From contig JACAXG010000002.1 in assembly GCA_018881555.1 (NCBI GenBank), positions 22,829,183-22,893,182 on the forward strand: a stretch of 64,000 nucleotides of DNA, given 5' to 3'. This DNA is from Amblyornis subalaris. Its lineage: Eukaryota > Chordata > Aves > Passeriformes > Ptilonorhynchidae. Below the pieces are notes generated by a model. It worked only from the letters and a program-made list of their open reading frames with translations, was not told where the DNA came from and made no database searches. The position numbers and the translations under genes are program-made. Positions 36,302 to 50,500 of the stretch are shown in pieces. Position 1 is the first letter of the stretch. Each line of letters begins with the position of its first letter.

Positions 36302-39300
36302 ATCTAGCACTAGGCTACTTATTAGAAATATTACTTCATGCTTTTCAGTTTGCAAGGTGCTCTGTTTAAGAAGAGGTATTTAGACACATTGCAGTTGGTC
36401 AGGTTTTTTTCAAGTTGTAAAGGTACAGGCTTCAAAACCCACCCTCAGACCTGCTACAATGCTAGTAGGTTTACATTCAAGAATTTAACTTTTCTCCTCT
36501 AAAATCTATTCTGCACCTCCCCCTCTAAAAACTGAGGATATAATTTCACTCAGAATTACTCTGATTAACATATAATTCATATAGTATAAATGTGTGTGCC
36601 TGTATAGCTTTTTAACACACATGAGCACAATTCAAAGGGGCCGACAAAGTAAAGCCATCACACACATTTGCCTCTCGAAAACTCAGACTGGCATCATGTG
36701 TTAAGACTGCAAACTGAAAAAGTTATCTTGCTGTCTTGCAGTATTCAGAACATAACACTTTTTCAAGTTTATTTTAAGTATACTAGAAATCTGCAGTTTC
36801 TCCTCTGTCACTGCTCTCCCAATACTGGTCTTCTCTTATTCTTTCTAAAAGAAACTACAAAGTTTAATTTCTGCAGCTTAATTTCTGTTTCCAAAATTTC
36901 TGTTTTTTAAAAATCTAATATTTCTCTTTCCAAGTGTTCAGTCATTGCCTCACTGAATTCAGCAATAAGGCAAATGGAAACAGGTATTCACTTCAACATT
37001 TCTGTGCATGCTTTTTTATTATGCCATGATACATGTTAAACCCAGGGAGGTGAATATAAAAACATTTAAATCCTCTAGAAATCTGAACTAACTAGGCAAT
37101 ACATCTGTTCACCTGCTAAGCAGGCTACCTGTATAAGAACTCTGCATTACATGTGCATTAAATACAGAAGTCTACCTTAAAATCCAACATATAAGACAGC
37201 TGGTAGAGAACTGATTTGACATAAGAAAGGCTGATCTGACCTGATCTGACTGAAGGAAGGATGACTAAATGAGTGAAAGGGTGGCCTCTCTTCCCTGGAG
37301 AATGAGCTAGCTGAAACTCCTATGAATAGTATGAGAATATGAATATGAGAACCTTCTTCAGAGGTTCAGGTTCTTTCCATTTCAATCCTGAGCCTCAGCA
37401 CATGTCAAGTACGTTTCTTTGATGTGGGAAGGTTGAAGCTGTAAAGAGGTAGGTAGATGAGGAAATGAGTTAATCAGATATCCCAGACACTTGTGCTTCC
37501 TTTGAGAACTGAATTAAATTACTTTTTGATTTTCAATTGCTCAAAGTAAATTGAGTGATGTATGACCTGAATATTTTGTCTCCAGAACCTTACCTTTTAT
37601 GTTTCTGGATTTAATATGACCACTTAACTCACAAAAACTATTGCTATCTTTCAAGAGTGCAAAGGCCCTTTAAGAAAGGCTCAGTATGCGTGCACTGACA
37701 TCTGCTTCTGGAAATCACTTACAGACAAAAAGATGACTTGGAGGCAATGTGAATAAAGGTTTTACTGTTGAGCCACAAAGATTAACTGCACTGCAATATT
37801 GAACACTTGTTGAAGGGGTGATCTTTCAGGACATTTCTAGAAGGTAACCATTGTTCTAATGTTATCAGATTTTCAATAGGTCACTTGAACCTCTGAACCT
37901 TCATTCGAAATCCCAGTCTCTTACAAAAATCTTTATACAAGCCACTGAAGCAGACAAGCACTGACACAGACAATCCATTAATGGTGGATTTGAAAGCTGT
38001 ATGCCTAATATATATATTCTTATATACTCTTTGTACTCTTCAAATAAACTCTTAAACTCATTGTACCAGGTTAGTAGTATTCTCAGCACAGAAATTACAG
38101 CAATTTGCAAAACAGTTGAAGTTTTATAATTTCATGTCAAAGAAACATGCATCTCTACATGGAAAGTTCATGTGAAGAAGTAGTCTGTTAAGAAAAATGA
38201 ACTTGTCCTAAAAGTAGTGGATTTCTGCTACACCAACTTTACCCTTCTTTCTGGTTTGATTTTTAAATTTTTTGTATGACACATTGAAGATGGCACACCC
38301 TGATCATTACCCTGTTTTCATATTTTTAATTGTCCACATGCAGTTTGCCCAAATAAGTCTGTGTATTTCTACTCAGCGGTCAAATCCTAAGCAACCAATA
38401 CTATTTTTTATTTTGCTCTTAGATCCAGATCTATAAATACCATATGATCCATTTAACAGTGCCAAAATAGATTGGAAAAGCTTTCATCTGAACTTCCCAA
38501 AATTTCTACTTCACCATCTGTAGAGGTGAAAATTATTTTATTTTTTATTTCAAATTCAGCCTTCTCCTTCGAACAGCCATTGTATTACTTACATAGCAAG
38601 TCTGAGAAGTGGTTTAATTAATTCCATTATATCTAATGGAAGGAGGAGTGTCTGGATGTGTTTATTTCAAGATCACTACAATGCCCCTTTTTTAAGATCC
38701 CAAATGTAAAAGGTGGCTCTGAACAACTGGATAAATACAATTTCTAATTGTATGGTCTTTACATTAGTACCCCAATTGGACTGCATAGCCATGAGCTGTG
38801 TATGAGAATATCTGAAACACCTTTGTTAGTACACATCTGTGCTAATGTCTTATTGTTTCTGTGCAATATCAGCTTGCTCTGATATCTGCAGGCCTCCCTT
38901 TCAGAAACGATTCTGAAAGTCCGTGGGTACTCGGAAAAGTGTTACATGTATTGGGAACAACATGTTTTGGTTTAATTCCAGTACTTTTATGTTAATTGAA
39001 GAATGTGAGTAATTAGGTCTTTCATCTTACATTTCTTCAGTAAATTATCATTCACTATTTGAATCATAAATGGGACAGTCCAAGTACTATACAAGATCTA
39101 GAGAAATTGTGACTTCTGCTCACTGTACTTGAGAGAAATAGAAAACAAAAAGCAATGTATGAATCCAATACATGGTGCAAGAGAAAAACTGTGACCTTTA
39201 TGGAATTTCATCTGGTTTCCTTGATTAGGTTCTAAACATGAAATTATTTTGACAAGACACACGACATCTTTTACATTGCTGGCTACGTGACACATAACAC

Positions 39301-42300
39301 CAAAGTAATGCTAAAATAAGCAGGAAGGGGTTAAGCAAAAGAAGAACCATGGCTCAGAAACACTCAAGACGCTGGAGAACGTTATAGATATAAGTAATTT
39401 GATCTATATCTATAGATATAACTATTATACTAACTCCTTTTAAAGAAAGGGAGACTGACAATACCTTAGGAAGTCCCATCTTTAGAAGGCAACAAATATA
39501 ACGAAATGGGACGAGGGGAGGGCAGGCAGAATAAAGTGTCAAGACTTATATTAATTAGCTCGTGTTACTCTGCCTTTCTATTTTATTTGCAAACCTAAGA
39601 CAGGGCCAATCTGATCTCAGCTGCCTCTCACCACTCGACTTCCCTCACCCTTCCATAAACCAGAGGATTAAGACTACAACTGGTAAACTACTGAGGCTTC
39701 AAACAGCTGTGATTGAATTTAATATCGAATGCACTGTTCAGACAACAAACTACCATCAGCTGGGCTCTCCTGAAGGCCTTTCCCTATTGAACCCTTCTAG
39801 CTTTCCAAAAATCAGTATTCACATCCTTCTGGATCATTTCCTTAATGCATCTCATCCCTGATAGTCTTCCTCTCCACAATTACAGACCAAGGCCAAAACA
39901 ATTTGTGTCTGTATTTTTCTCATGGGAAGTCACCCTTGCTAATAAACACAACATCTGAAATACATCTCAATTTTATTTATTCAGTGTTAGGTTCCACTCA
40001 CCAGCAGCACTGGTTACATGTTCTGCCATTCAAAATCCAACTGGAGAAAATACTGTGTGCCCTTTACACAGAATAATGTATTCCCAATAATCAAGTCACC
40101 TTAATTTATATTTGATAAATAAGAGAGCTTACTCTCTTAGTTTTTAGAAAGATAATAAAAAATAATGCCACAAATCCTACCAAATAATTTGTTTCAGTAT
40201 TCTCTAATGCAGAGATTCCTTCCAAAACTTACTTTCCTTCAGTACTCCTGTTCTTCTATGATCAAGAGTGTATAGAACTTCAGTCACCTCATCTACATTT
40301 CCATCTATTGCTCTTAAGTACAAGGAATATAGCCACTTCCCCCATGCACACACACCAAACTGTACCATGGCAAGCAGCCCATATCCTTCAGTTTAACAAG
40401 CTGTGCAAGAGAACACCAGGGACCCTATACTGAACAATGCTGAATAATGCATATAATTCTAGACTAAAAAGTGGACACAAAGGGCCCACATTTCCTGTGA
40501 AATGAGATGAACTTGTAATTATTATTACTATTACATAATAATATCCCCCCGTTGAAGCACAAATATTTGGAACAGCAACAAATCTTAGCATTTTCAAGCA
40601 GTCCAGGAAGTATGATAGAGCCATGGACAGTACTACTATAGCTCACTCTGAACTACTGTAATTAAACAAGACTTTAATTACTTGCAATTGTGTGAAAAAA
40701 AGTTTCATTCATATTCTACAAATGAAATTTACTGGCAGCTTGCTAAAATATTCAGTTCCCAAAGATGTGGGAAACAACCTTAGCAACCTTTTTATCACAA
40801 GTGTCAAAACCTGGTTATTGCATAACATGTTATTTAACCTTGCTGAAGTGCCCGCATGGCAAACTGCAAGATCTTCAACAGGCACAAAAATAAGTGTTAC
40901 TGAAGGCATTAATGAACTCTAGCAGCAAAAGAACCGGATTTAGTAATGAGTTTGCAGGATCTCCTTTTAGCCCATCAAAATAGGTTCTTACACATAATCA
41001 AAACAAAATCAAGTCACTTTGAAGTCTGGCATTTAGAGTGTACTAATAAGTTATGTGGAAAACTAGTAATCAAATAGTCCCACAAACTAAAGAATCATTT
41101 TCAACTGCTGGCTTTCTTAAGATTTCTCTCAGGCCCATTATATGTTTACTCACACCTCCCACACAACTTTCTTTTTTTTTTTTAATTGGAAAGCTATTCT
41201 GTTCCAAATTGTTGCATTAGGAAACTTTCCGATTTTCACACTTGAAGAGGAAAAACCACAAAGAATAAAGAGCCAAAACCCCATCTGCTTCCAAGTCAGA
41301 ACATTAGNTTGTGGACTGGTAAATACAACTACAAGTCTATCATAATACCTACAGTTTGAGAATAGTAGGATTTAGATTTGTAAGTGCTGAAGTTTGAAAT
41401 AAGCAAACTGGATTCTGGGAGTCTGTTCTGTTACTGACTGCCACACTACAAATAAATTTGAGCCAACGATAAATGCTGGAAGCCTTAATAATTAGATGCA
41501 AATAATATTTGCTATTCTGGGATCTTGGAAAAGGGGTATCTTAGTCTATACATGACAGTAGAGAAAAACCTTCAAGTTTCTATACTTTTTCCAGTTCTTT
41601 TCCAATTTCCAAATAGTAGACATAATCACTCACAAAACTTCTATGTTGTATAAAGCTGCTGACAAAATCTCTTTAAAAGATACGCAAATTTGCAGAGCTA
41701 AATACAAAGATGAAAATCAGAACTGTAAGTTAGCCTTCAAGCCTCAAAAGGGGCTTATAAAATCAGGTACAGTGACTGACTGACCTCTGTAAGCAGCTTT
41801 GCTTAAGAGTGTTGGCAGGACACAAGACCGAAGGTATCTTCACCTTTGTACTCATTCCCTTCTCTTTATGCAGTTCCTCAATTCATCTGTACCCATCTTT
41901 GAGAGCAAATAACGAAATGCTCTTCATACTTTTCCCACTTTCCTCTTATCCCAACAAGTGCATGGCTTTCTGCTCTATCCCTTGTTCCCATTCTGATCCT
42001 GTCTGGCTACACTTACATCAGACAGTTGATCAGTGGGTCAGGGCATGAACTTAAGCCCTGTCCCATGTACAACTTGATTGTTAGCACCTTCTGGTCTTAG
42101 TGTGGGCTCTTGCTGTTCCAGCCAATGTCCAGACATGCTTTAGGACACCATGTAGGACAAGGGCTGCTCCCAGTATGCAGTAGGGGCAGGACTGCCTTTT
42201 TGCTGGGAAGCAGTTTAACAGGGCTGAAGAAGAGGGGGACAGATCACTTACGCATTCATACTGAAGATATTGAGGTGTGTCTGGGTGGGTGTAGAAGAGA

Positions 42301-45014
42301 AGCACCATCAATTCCAATACTCAACAACTCCCAAACCTTCACTGCTGTGCCATGTGGCTCAGCTCCCACACCACTACTCCCCTACACCTGACCCCTTCAT
42401 TTGCCTCATTAAGATCCCTCTTCCTATCTCTCTTCCCAAGCATAGATTCAGTGTGATTTGGCTCTTGTGTTGTAGAGACCGATCACTTTTTCCCTCAAGT
42501 GTGCTGCAGAAGTTGGGTGGTGGTACGGAAACTCTTTCAGAAAGCTATGAATGCTCTGCATGTGTGCAGGTTCTGAAGCAAATAATAAAAAATGAGAGCA
42601 GAGAAGCAGGCAGCAGTGCGTAGCTGTAGCTAGGAAACAGCCAAGCTCCCTAAAGATCCCATGAAAGACTGGTTCCTTTTTCCTCCCTTGTAAGGCGCTG
42701 ATACACAACCCTGCCCAGTNGTTGCAGCCTTGAGCTGTGCACGAGCACTGCAAAGGGGCATGTGGGCACCAGCATGTGTGCGAAGGTCAGACCAAATCCT
42801 TGGCTATGTTAATTAGAAGAGCAAATATAAATCCCCCAGGGAGATGAAGTGACTTAACAGCACACATCCATGGTGCAAAGATCATGGATTTACCCACCGC
42901 AAATGCCAACTCTTTCCCAAGGTACGGGTATGTCTACATCTAATATTGACAGAATCAGAAAATGCAACTTAATTCCCGAAGGAATGGGTCGGTTTGGCTC
43001 AAACTTCAGCAAGGTTTCAAATAGAAAATATGTCAGCTGTTGTGATATAAAAAAGCTCCAAGGATTGCAAGGTGGATATCTCAGTTATAAAATCACAGGG
43101 CTACCAACTATAGCTGTAATGAAAATAGCCTAGTGTATGTTATACTCCAAAAGGGGAAGCTTCCAAACATATCACAAGCTTTGTAAAATGCACAAGTTTG
43201 CCAAGAAAGGTGCCGTTGACTTAACTAGAATTTTCCTTTGAAATCAAAACCTATCTTCAGAAAGGTAAAGGAGAGTAACCCTGACATCTAATTCATTGAA
43301 TTGCGGGACTGAAATCTAACGCATAAAAAGATGTTGCCATTTCCCATTAAGTCATCTTTATTCCATAAATCCTTTCATGTGGATAAACCAGTGCCTACTT
43401 TACAAAGTGACATTAGGAAACTTCTATGATCAGGTGATGAGAATGGTCTGAGTGCTGGCCAAATAATTTGATGAGTATCTTCTACGGTTCGTAGAATTTT
43501 CCTTTATGCAGCTGCATTGACATAGAACGTAAGGAGAAGAGATTCTGCTACAGAACACAGTCACAGCTATTTTTGTAAAGAACATCTTAAAGAAAACTAA
43601 ATATCTGAAATACATGGTTCTAAGAAATGGAGAGAAAAACTAATCCTATTTATGCAAATAAAGGCCAAATATGCTGATTAAGCAGTCACTGCCCATGAAA
43701 TGACCAGAAACATCCAACACAAGTTTATACTACTCACAAGAAATAACTCTTAAGGATATTTGAGTGTGTTTGCTATTAAAAAAAAATCACTTTCATAGGA
43801 GAAGGGTTTCTAAAACAGGAGCAAGTAATAGTGTACATAACATTATTGCAGAAAACATCACGTTAAGGCCTGATACATGACAAATGCTTAAACACAAAAG
43901 AGATCTGCTGTTCTTTAAACTGTAAGATGAAAATACAAAACAGCATTTGAATCTAGAACCTATACTTAAAGTGGAAAACTAAACAAAAGTACAAGTTGAG
44001 TAGCTTCCAACAAACCAGCCATTAAACAAATGGGTATCCATTATTAAATTTGGTGTTGCAGTTATTTATTTTAATTTCCTTGTTCCAGTTTGGGAAAGTT
44101 CATCTACTTGCTGCTGATGCCAATGTAAAATTCAATCATATATGATTATGAAGTATTATGAAAAAATTTTGTGAGGTGTTGAACTCCAGGCAGCTATTTA
44201 CAGGAATATCAGGAACAATATACTGTTACTGACGCATATCACCGTTATCTCTAAAGTAGCTTTGGTAAATCTGCTCGACTGCTGTATTGACCAACTAGTG
44301 CAATACAAAATCGCAGACATTTCCTTAGCTTATAAGCATTACTGAGAAAAAATAAGTGCACTAAAAAGAGGAGCTGAATTTGCAGGCAATACCATCTATA
44401 AATTACCAGTACCAAATATAGCAAGATTCATATAAATCCAAAGATTTTCATGTTAATAATATAAATCACTATACAACGCTTTACAACATTACTCCAAGTA
44501 GAGCTCAGCTCATTCTTTTAAGTGAAGTTTGTTATTTTCGGTTATTTTATTCTTGTTTTTTAAACATCTTGATAATACCAAGCTAATAAGACAGGAACTT
44601 AGTATTACAAAAATTCCTTTAGGAAAAAAAATTCTTATGCACAAAAAAAGATTAGCATGTCATTCAGGCTTCTGACACTACACAGAAGCACTGTTTAATA
44701 TCCTTTATTTACATTATAAATGTAAATATAAATGCACACTAAATTATTGCTTATATAAACTATGTAATATCCACTCTTATTAACTTCTTCTTAAAATGAT
44801 AATTAATTCTCAAGCATGGAAGGGAAGCTAATTAATCCTGACTTTTGCATAACTTATTAGAAAGAGTACTTTGTTTTCAGAAAGTGTTTCTAACATTAAG
44901 CATGTCAACCGCAAGAGCTTTTAAGTGCTTAGTGTACTGTGGCTACTTTACCACATTGATCAGAGGTACTTCATCAACTCTCTGTACCCAGCAATCACAA
45001 TAAATCCTCTGGCC

Positions 45015-45041
45015 CAAAAAAAAAGGAAAAAAAAAGAAAAC
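45015..45041. repeat. A-rich tract
   Basis: Two A9 runs separated by GG, followed by GAAAA, lie in intron 3. No adjoining retroposon could be recognised. Confidence 0.8.
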
Positions 45042-45293
45042 AAGACCAGGACTTCTCAATTTAATTGAAGAGGTTCCTGCCTGTTCAGGGCCTTTCTAGA
45101 AGAAAAGCTTCCATAATGAACTTCGCTCTCAGCTGCATATTTGCCACTTAATAGGGTGGTTTGTACATGAAGTTGTGAGGAGCTGATGCTTCGTGAAACT
45201 AAAGCAGCTCAGTTGTGCCAACAGTTCAGCCTAACTCATGAGATTCAACTTTATTGGAACAGACAAAGGAACCTAAGTAGTGTGTATAGCATG

Positions 45294-45319
45294 TAGAGTA
45301 AGGCATGTACCTTACTCTA
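45294..45319. repeat. Perfect 10-bp-stem hairpin with 6-nt loop
   Basis: TAGAGTAAGG and CCTTACTCTA are exact reverse complements separated by CATGTA. The structure lies in intron 3 about 390 nt downstream of the exon 3 donor on the sense strand. It is short for a microRNA precursor. It may be a decayed terminal inverted structure or chance. Confidence 0.8.
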
Positions 45320-45688
45320 AACACAAGTCAAATTTGTGGAAGATTTCACAAAGTGAATATATAAAGGGTTTACATAATGAAATAATTAATACTTGAAGTG
45401 TCCCAATTCTTCTATCCAGAAAAGCTGAAAAGGCTGGTTTTTACTTTACGAATGGTAAAGACTCTATTTCCTTTTTCTTTCCTTCAGAACAGCTTGTTGC
45501 CTCCCATCTACCTAAACCTCTGTCACCAAAAAAGAGCATATAAGCAAGGCAGAAAATTTCCTATGTTCCAGCTTCCTGCCTTGTTTTATCTATCAATGAT
45601 CTAAATTCTGCAACCTTGCATCATGCTGGTAATACTAGAACCCAGTCCTCAATTGGCCCCTGGAGACTAAATAGAGCATTAAATGTTA

Positions 45689-45847
<159 letters not shown>

Positions 45848-46854
45848 TTACTTTCCAAAAGAAGATTTTTCAGTTAGATCTAATTAATTTAAATTAATTC
45901 TCATTTCAAAATCCAATTTCAATTAATCCAATTAAAAACTGGGTGCATAAGCATTCAAGTGGTAACCAGTAATTCACAGCCTTAACTTTGATTCCCATGC
46001 CACAACACAACATCATAATATTTAAGTATTTCTTCCACTAATAAACTTTTGAAGAGCTGTTCTGATGCACTACATTTTCAGCCATAATTTTGCATTTTTA
46101 AACACTGATAGAACAGTTCACTGTAAAATGACATAAAACCCAATAAGTCTCAGTAATTGAAAAATTACTCTTTCTTCCTGTTTGGAATGAAAAAAATCAG
46201 CTGCTTTTTTGTTTTTATAGTCAATAACATACATAAAGCTTTAAAAAGCTGGTTCGTACTGATCACATTTCAGTTACGGAAGCCTTTTAAGAAGTATGTT
46301 CTCTGAAAAACAATTTTTCTGATCCTGTGCACCACCACGAAACCTGCACAAGATAGCACCGGGGCAGGCAAAGGCAAACTTGCACGCACGGATTTGTCAG
46401 CCCAGGAGGGGCTGCAAGACACTGGTTTTCACAGCAAGTTCTGGTGGTGTGCAAAAGTGGCACCCTTCTACCTCTGTTATGGATATGGGTAAGAGCTAGC
46501 CTTGAGTTAACATTGCAAGATGAAATACATCAGTATGTTCATTTTGGAACAGATTAAATGTTCATGATCCTGTATTCAAAGGTTAATGTGGAGGGTGGGT
46601 TTCAAGAAAATACAGTCACTCAAAATACTTTCCCATGCTTACTTCAAATTTGCCTTGACCTTTTCAAAGCACCACTTTTGTCTAGGAAGAGTTTAAATTC
46701 CTATTTACTGGACAATGTCAAAATTCCAATTTTGACCACCCTGCTAAAATTTATATTAGGAACTTGGCTCCTGCAGTCTTCATTATGAATGGAAACCATT
46801 GTTATGATATACTTTAGAGAAGACTCTGATACAGAAATAAACATTTAGAATTAC

Positions 46855-46935
46855 AAAATTCTGTTGCAAGCAACAGAAAAAGTCATTAGGTCCAATCCCT
46901 CTCTCCCTCAGCAGGGCTAATGAGTCAGGTGAATA
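46855..46935 (-). mobile_element. Possible degraded CR1 trace
   Basis: ACAAAATTCTGTTGCAAGCA, AGTCATTAGGTCCAATCCCT and CAGCAGGGCTAAT are faintly like the reverse complement of a CR1 3' end (AGAATCATAGAAT, ATCATCTAGTCCAACCCC). Similarity is low and could be chance. Confidence 0.3.
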
Positions 46936-47508
46936 GCTGAGTATTTATTCAGGAATTGATTGTATAGATGGAATAACAAGATGGTAGCTACAACTAATTC
47001 TAAAGAACTTGACCATCATCTTGTCTCTGAAACACCTGATGAAAAAGTAAACTTAATTTTGTACACTTATCAAGTATCAGAATTCAATTTTTCATATTTA
47101 AGAAAGAAATCTACTATTTCAGTCAATTCTTGTGTTCACTGCCATCATGGGTTTCTGCTTCCACATGAAATAGAGAGGTGATTGGAGAGCTCTATACAGG
47201 AGGATTGACATCACCTCCTTAATTTAAGGTTCCAGGTAGAAAATAATTTTCCATTTCCACCATCTTAAACAAAACAATACTTGAGATTATTGTAACAGTT
47301 ACTTGGTACATTTAAAAGAATCAGATGCTGTCTCTTTTTCAGCAGCTGCTTATACCACCCATTTCAGAATGTCAATTTTCTACTCTGAAGGAATTAATCT
47401 CTATGTTTTCCCTCAGATATTCCACTAATAAAACTGCAGCATACTTTGGTAAGAACAACATCATATCTTCCCACAGCTTATTTGGAGCTTGGCTGCCCTT
47501 CTCTAGTA

Positions 47509-47531
47509 TTAAAGGAAAAGTATTCCTTTAA
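47509..47531. repeat. Perfect 9-bp-stem hairpin with 5-nt loop
   Basis: TTAAAGGAA and TTCCTTTAA flank AAGTA in intron 2. The stem is AT-rich, so it is weak and may be chance. Confidence 0.75.
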
Positions 47532-50500
47532 ACTTGGCTAAGCAACCTACATTTTTCCTGAGCTCATTAGAAAGTGAGAGTGACTACGGAAAACTGCTGG
47601 AGGACATCTGCTCAAGAACACTACTGCAAAAGCTCTGGAGATGTCTAGTAACTCCATACAACAAAAGCAGTTCCTAGTGAACATTTACAATGGAGCTCTG
47701 CTTATGGAAAAATCACCTATAACCTGATTTGCTTCAGTGGATTGCGATAGGCCCACCGCGCAAAGACATTCTTTGATAATCCTCTTGTAATACAACTAAC
47801 ACCACCACTAAACAGTTGAGCTTTCAATTTTAAGGATTAGTACTTGAGCTGCAACTCACTACTAAATCAGAAGAAAGAGAGGAGAGAATAAGGAAAAACC
47901 TTATTTGGAAATCGCCCTTGGAGTCACCCACTTACTATGTTTTATTTTTTTTCCTTAATCTGGCCTATATGGCCTGCTCAGACCACAGACCTTCCCTTGC
48001 AGACAGACAGAAAAAAAATGTCAGAATCTCAAGTAGACCTTACTTTGTTTGAAATAACCTTTGCTATTATTCTGAAGGCTCCAGAAAACAGAATAAAACA
48101 ATTATTGTGACAATTAGTCAAGTTTGTCTCAAATGGCTGTACTTCAAAGTTCTTGATAAAAGACAAAAGAACACAGAAAGTATCAGTTTAGAAGCCAGAA
48201 TTACGACTTGTGAACAATTGCAGTTTACACTAAGTCAGCCAACAGGATAATCTAAACTTAAGAGTGTTACGGAAATTGTGACGCTGAACAGTTCATTAAT
48301 AACCAGTCAGACAAACCAGTGGTGGGGGGAAGGAATGCAATGAAATCAAATGAACATTTCTTATTATGGGATAAGACCAAATATTTCACAACCATATATA
48401 AGCTATGCTTCTCAAAGCACAGTACATAAATTATTAAATACAGTTATCATTCTTGTGAGTTCCTACACAACATTCCCAACGAATTACAGAGCAGTCACAG
48501 TCTACAAGAGGCAAAGATTATTGCTAGGCAATTACAGTACACACTCATATGACACAGAATATTTGGACAGGAGGACTGTTTTGCTATACACCTACAGTAC
48601 TGCTATAAATTTGACTAACAGTGAGCACCGTGTTACAGAAAGTGCCAGCAAAGTCACCACGGTAGAGTTTCACAGTTGCCCTAGGCAGGAGGAAGATACC
48701 ACAAACAGTACTCGGAGCAAATTCAGACGCCTCAGGTAAATACAGATATATTTAGCAGATAATACAAAAAAAATATACATGCTCAAGGTAGAGAAAATGA
48801 ACTTGAAACTCGTAAAGCATAAGCTCAAAGTGAGTAATTTTGATGATAAAAGAGATAACCAGATGTACAAGCCTACCAAAACATTATTAGTCTACCAAAA
48901 CCTCCAGACCCAGTACTCATATACNCTCCATTTTACTTCTGTTGTCAACCCTTTTCTTTTCTCTCTCCTCTTTACTAACAGCATCATTTACTCAATGTAA
49001 GTGATTAATAGAGAACACAAAGAATAGCCTACTATTAACTGAACAGAATGCAAAAGAAATCACTCAACATGAACTTTCCAGCAGACTATCATGAAACACC
49101 TCCAAAGCTTCCTTTCCAGTTTAACACTTAAAATCTTAAGCAGTGATCTGGAAGAAAATAAAAAGAACATACTGGTAACAAGATTTGTGGACTAGTAACC
49201 ACGATGGCTTATTATCCAGCATTTCAAAACAGTGTGATAGTGTGATATAAAGCACAGGTAGCCTATATCTCCTCTGGGTAATGCACAGTTGGTCCATTTA
49301 AACTGCATGCTTTTTAACATCTAACAACGCCAATGTATGTGCACACAAATTAAAAGAAGAGATCACATTAGAGAGCAGAGTAGCATCTCAGGGGTGGGCA
49401 GGCAGAGCAGAATAAAAAGTGATCAGAGGATGAATAACTTTGTACAAGTTTCCAGGACGCCACTGCAGGGGGAACTGCTGTGGAGGTGAATGACAACCTT
49501 ATTAGCACAGCTCTGTGACTGAGCTTATGTGGCCATATGGTTTAAGACTCACAACTGGCTTCCGGCCAAACACTTTGGAGGGTGTGCCAAAATAAGTTCT
49601 CATTTGTCTAACCCAGGCTTTTAGACATGGCTTGTACGTTGGCTAGAAGAGCCTGAAACAGAATAGTTCAGAATCAATGCATGTTGGTGCACTTAATAGT
49701 TTACAATTTCCTCCTATCCCTTGTATACCAAGCTTGGCATTCAAGAATACATATAGGTTTGACTAAAGTAACATTTTGGTTTGAGCTGTAGGTTTCTTGG
49801 AGCATTGTTTCAAAAGCTGACTCACATCTTAGAACAGTGTTTTCCTTTATTTAAAGTTCACTGAAAAGGTTCCTACCCAATATCATTAGCAATTTAAAGT
49901 GTCAAGTGTGATTAAAGTGTGCTATGCCTAAACATGAAACTCTTACTCAAGTACTGGCAAACCCTCAGCAATACTAACATTTTTAATTTCAGCGACTATT
50001 ACCACCCGGTAAGAGTGCGGAAAGAAAAATCCATTCAATTTTTAACAGCTCTAGCTTTTCATATGTGTAACATGCAACGATATTGTGATATTTCTAGAGC
50101 ACTCTTCTAAATCTCCAATATTTTATATGTCTGTGCATTTTAGAGCCTCTGGTGTCTTTGTATTTGATGAAGCTTGATTAATTTTTCCTTCATTGCTTAT
50201 CTCTGTGCTTTCCATGGAAGCCTTTGGCATCTACAACACTTCTGGCACCCACGCGGCTCAGCTACATGTTTTGTTGTGAACCACCTTCTTTTGTTTGAAC
50301 ATGCTGCCTAGTGATTTGCTATTTCCACTCCTTCCGTACAAAGGATGTCACTCCCTACAAGGAACAATAAATCATTGTTCAGCCCATCTATGCCACTTTT
50401 TATGGACCTCCATATTTTGTTCTGGAAAGTTGTCAACCTTTACTACATACTATGAGTTCAAGTTCTGCCTGTTCTGTGTATTAACTTAGAATTATATCTC

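Noticed and set aside
48350..48739. A 129-codon plus-strand open frame followed by a donor-like CAGGTAAAT
   Set aside because: No domain is recognised, it is antisense to MAN1A1 in intron 2, and frames of this length are expected by chance in 64 kb of six-frame sequence.
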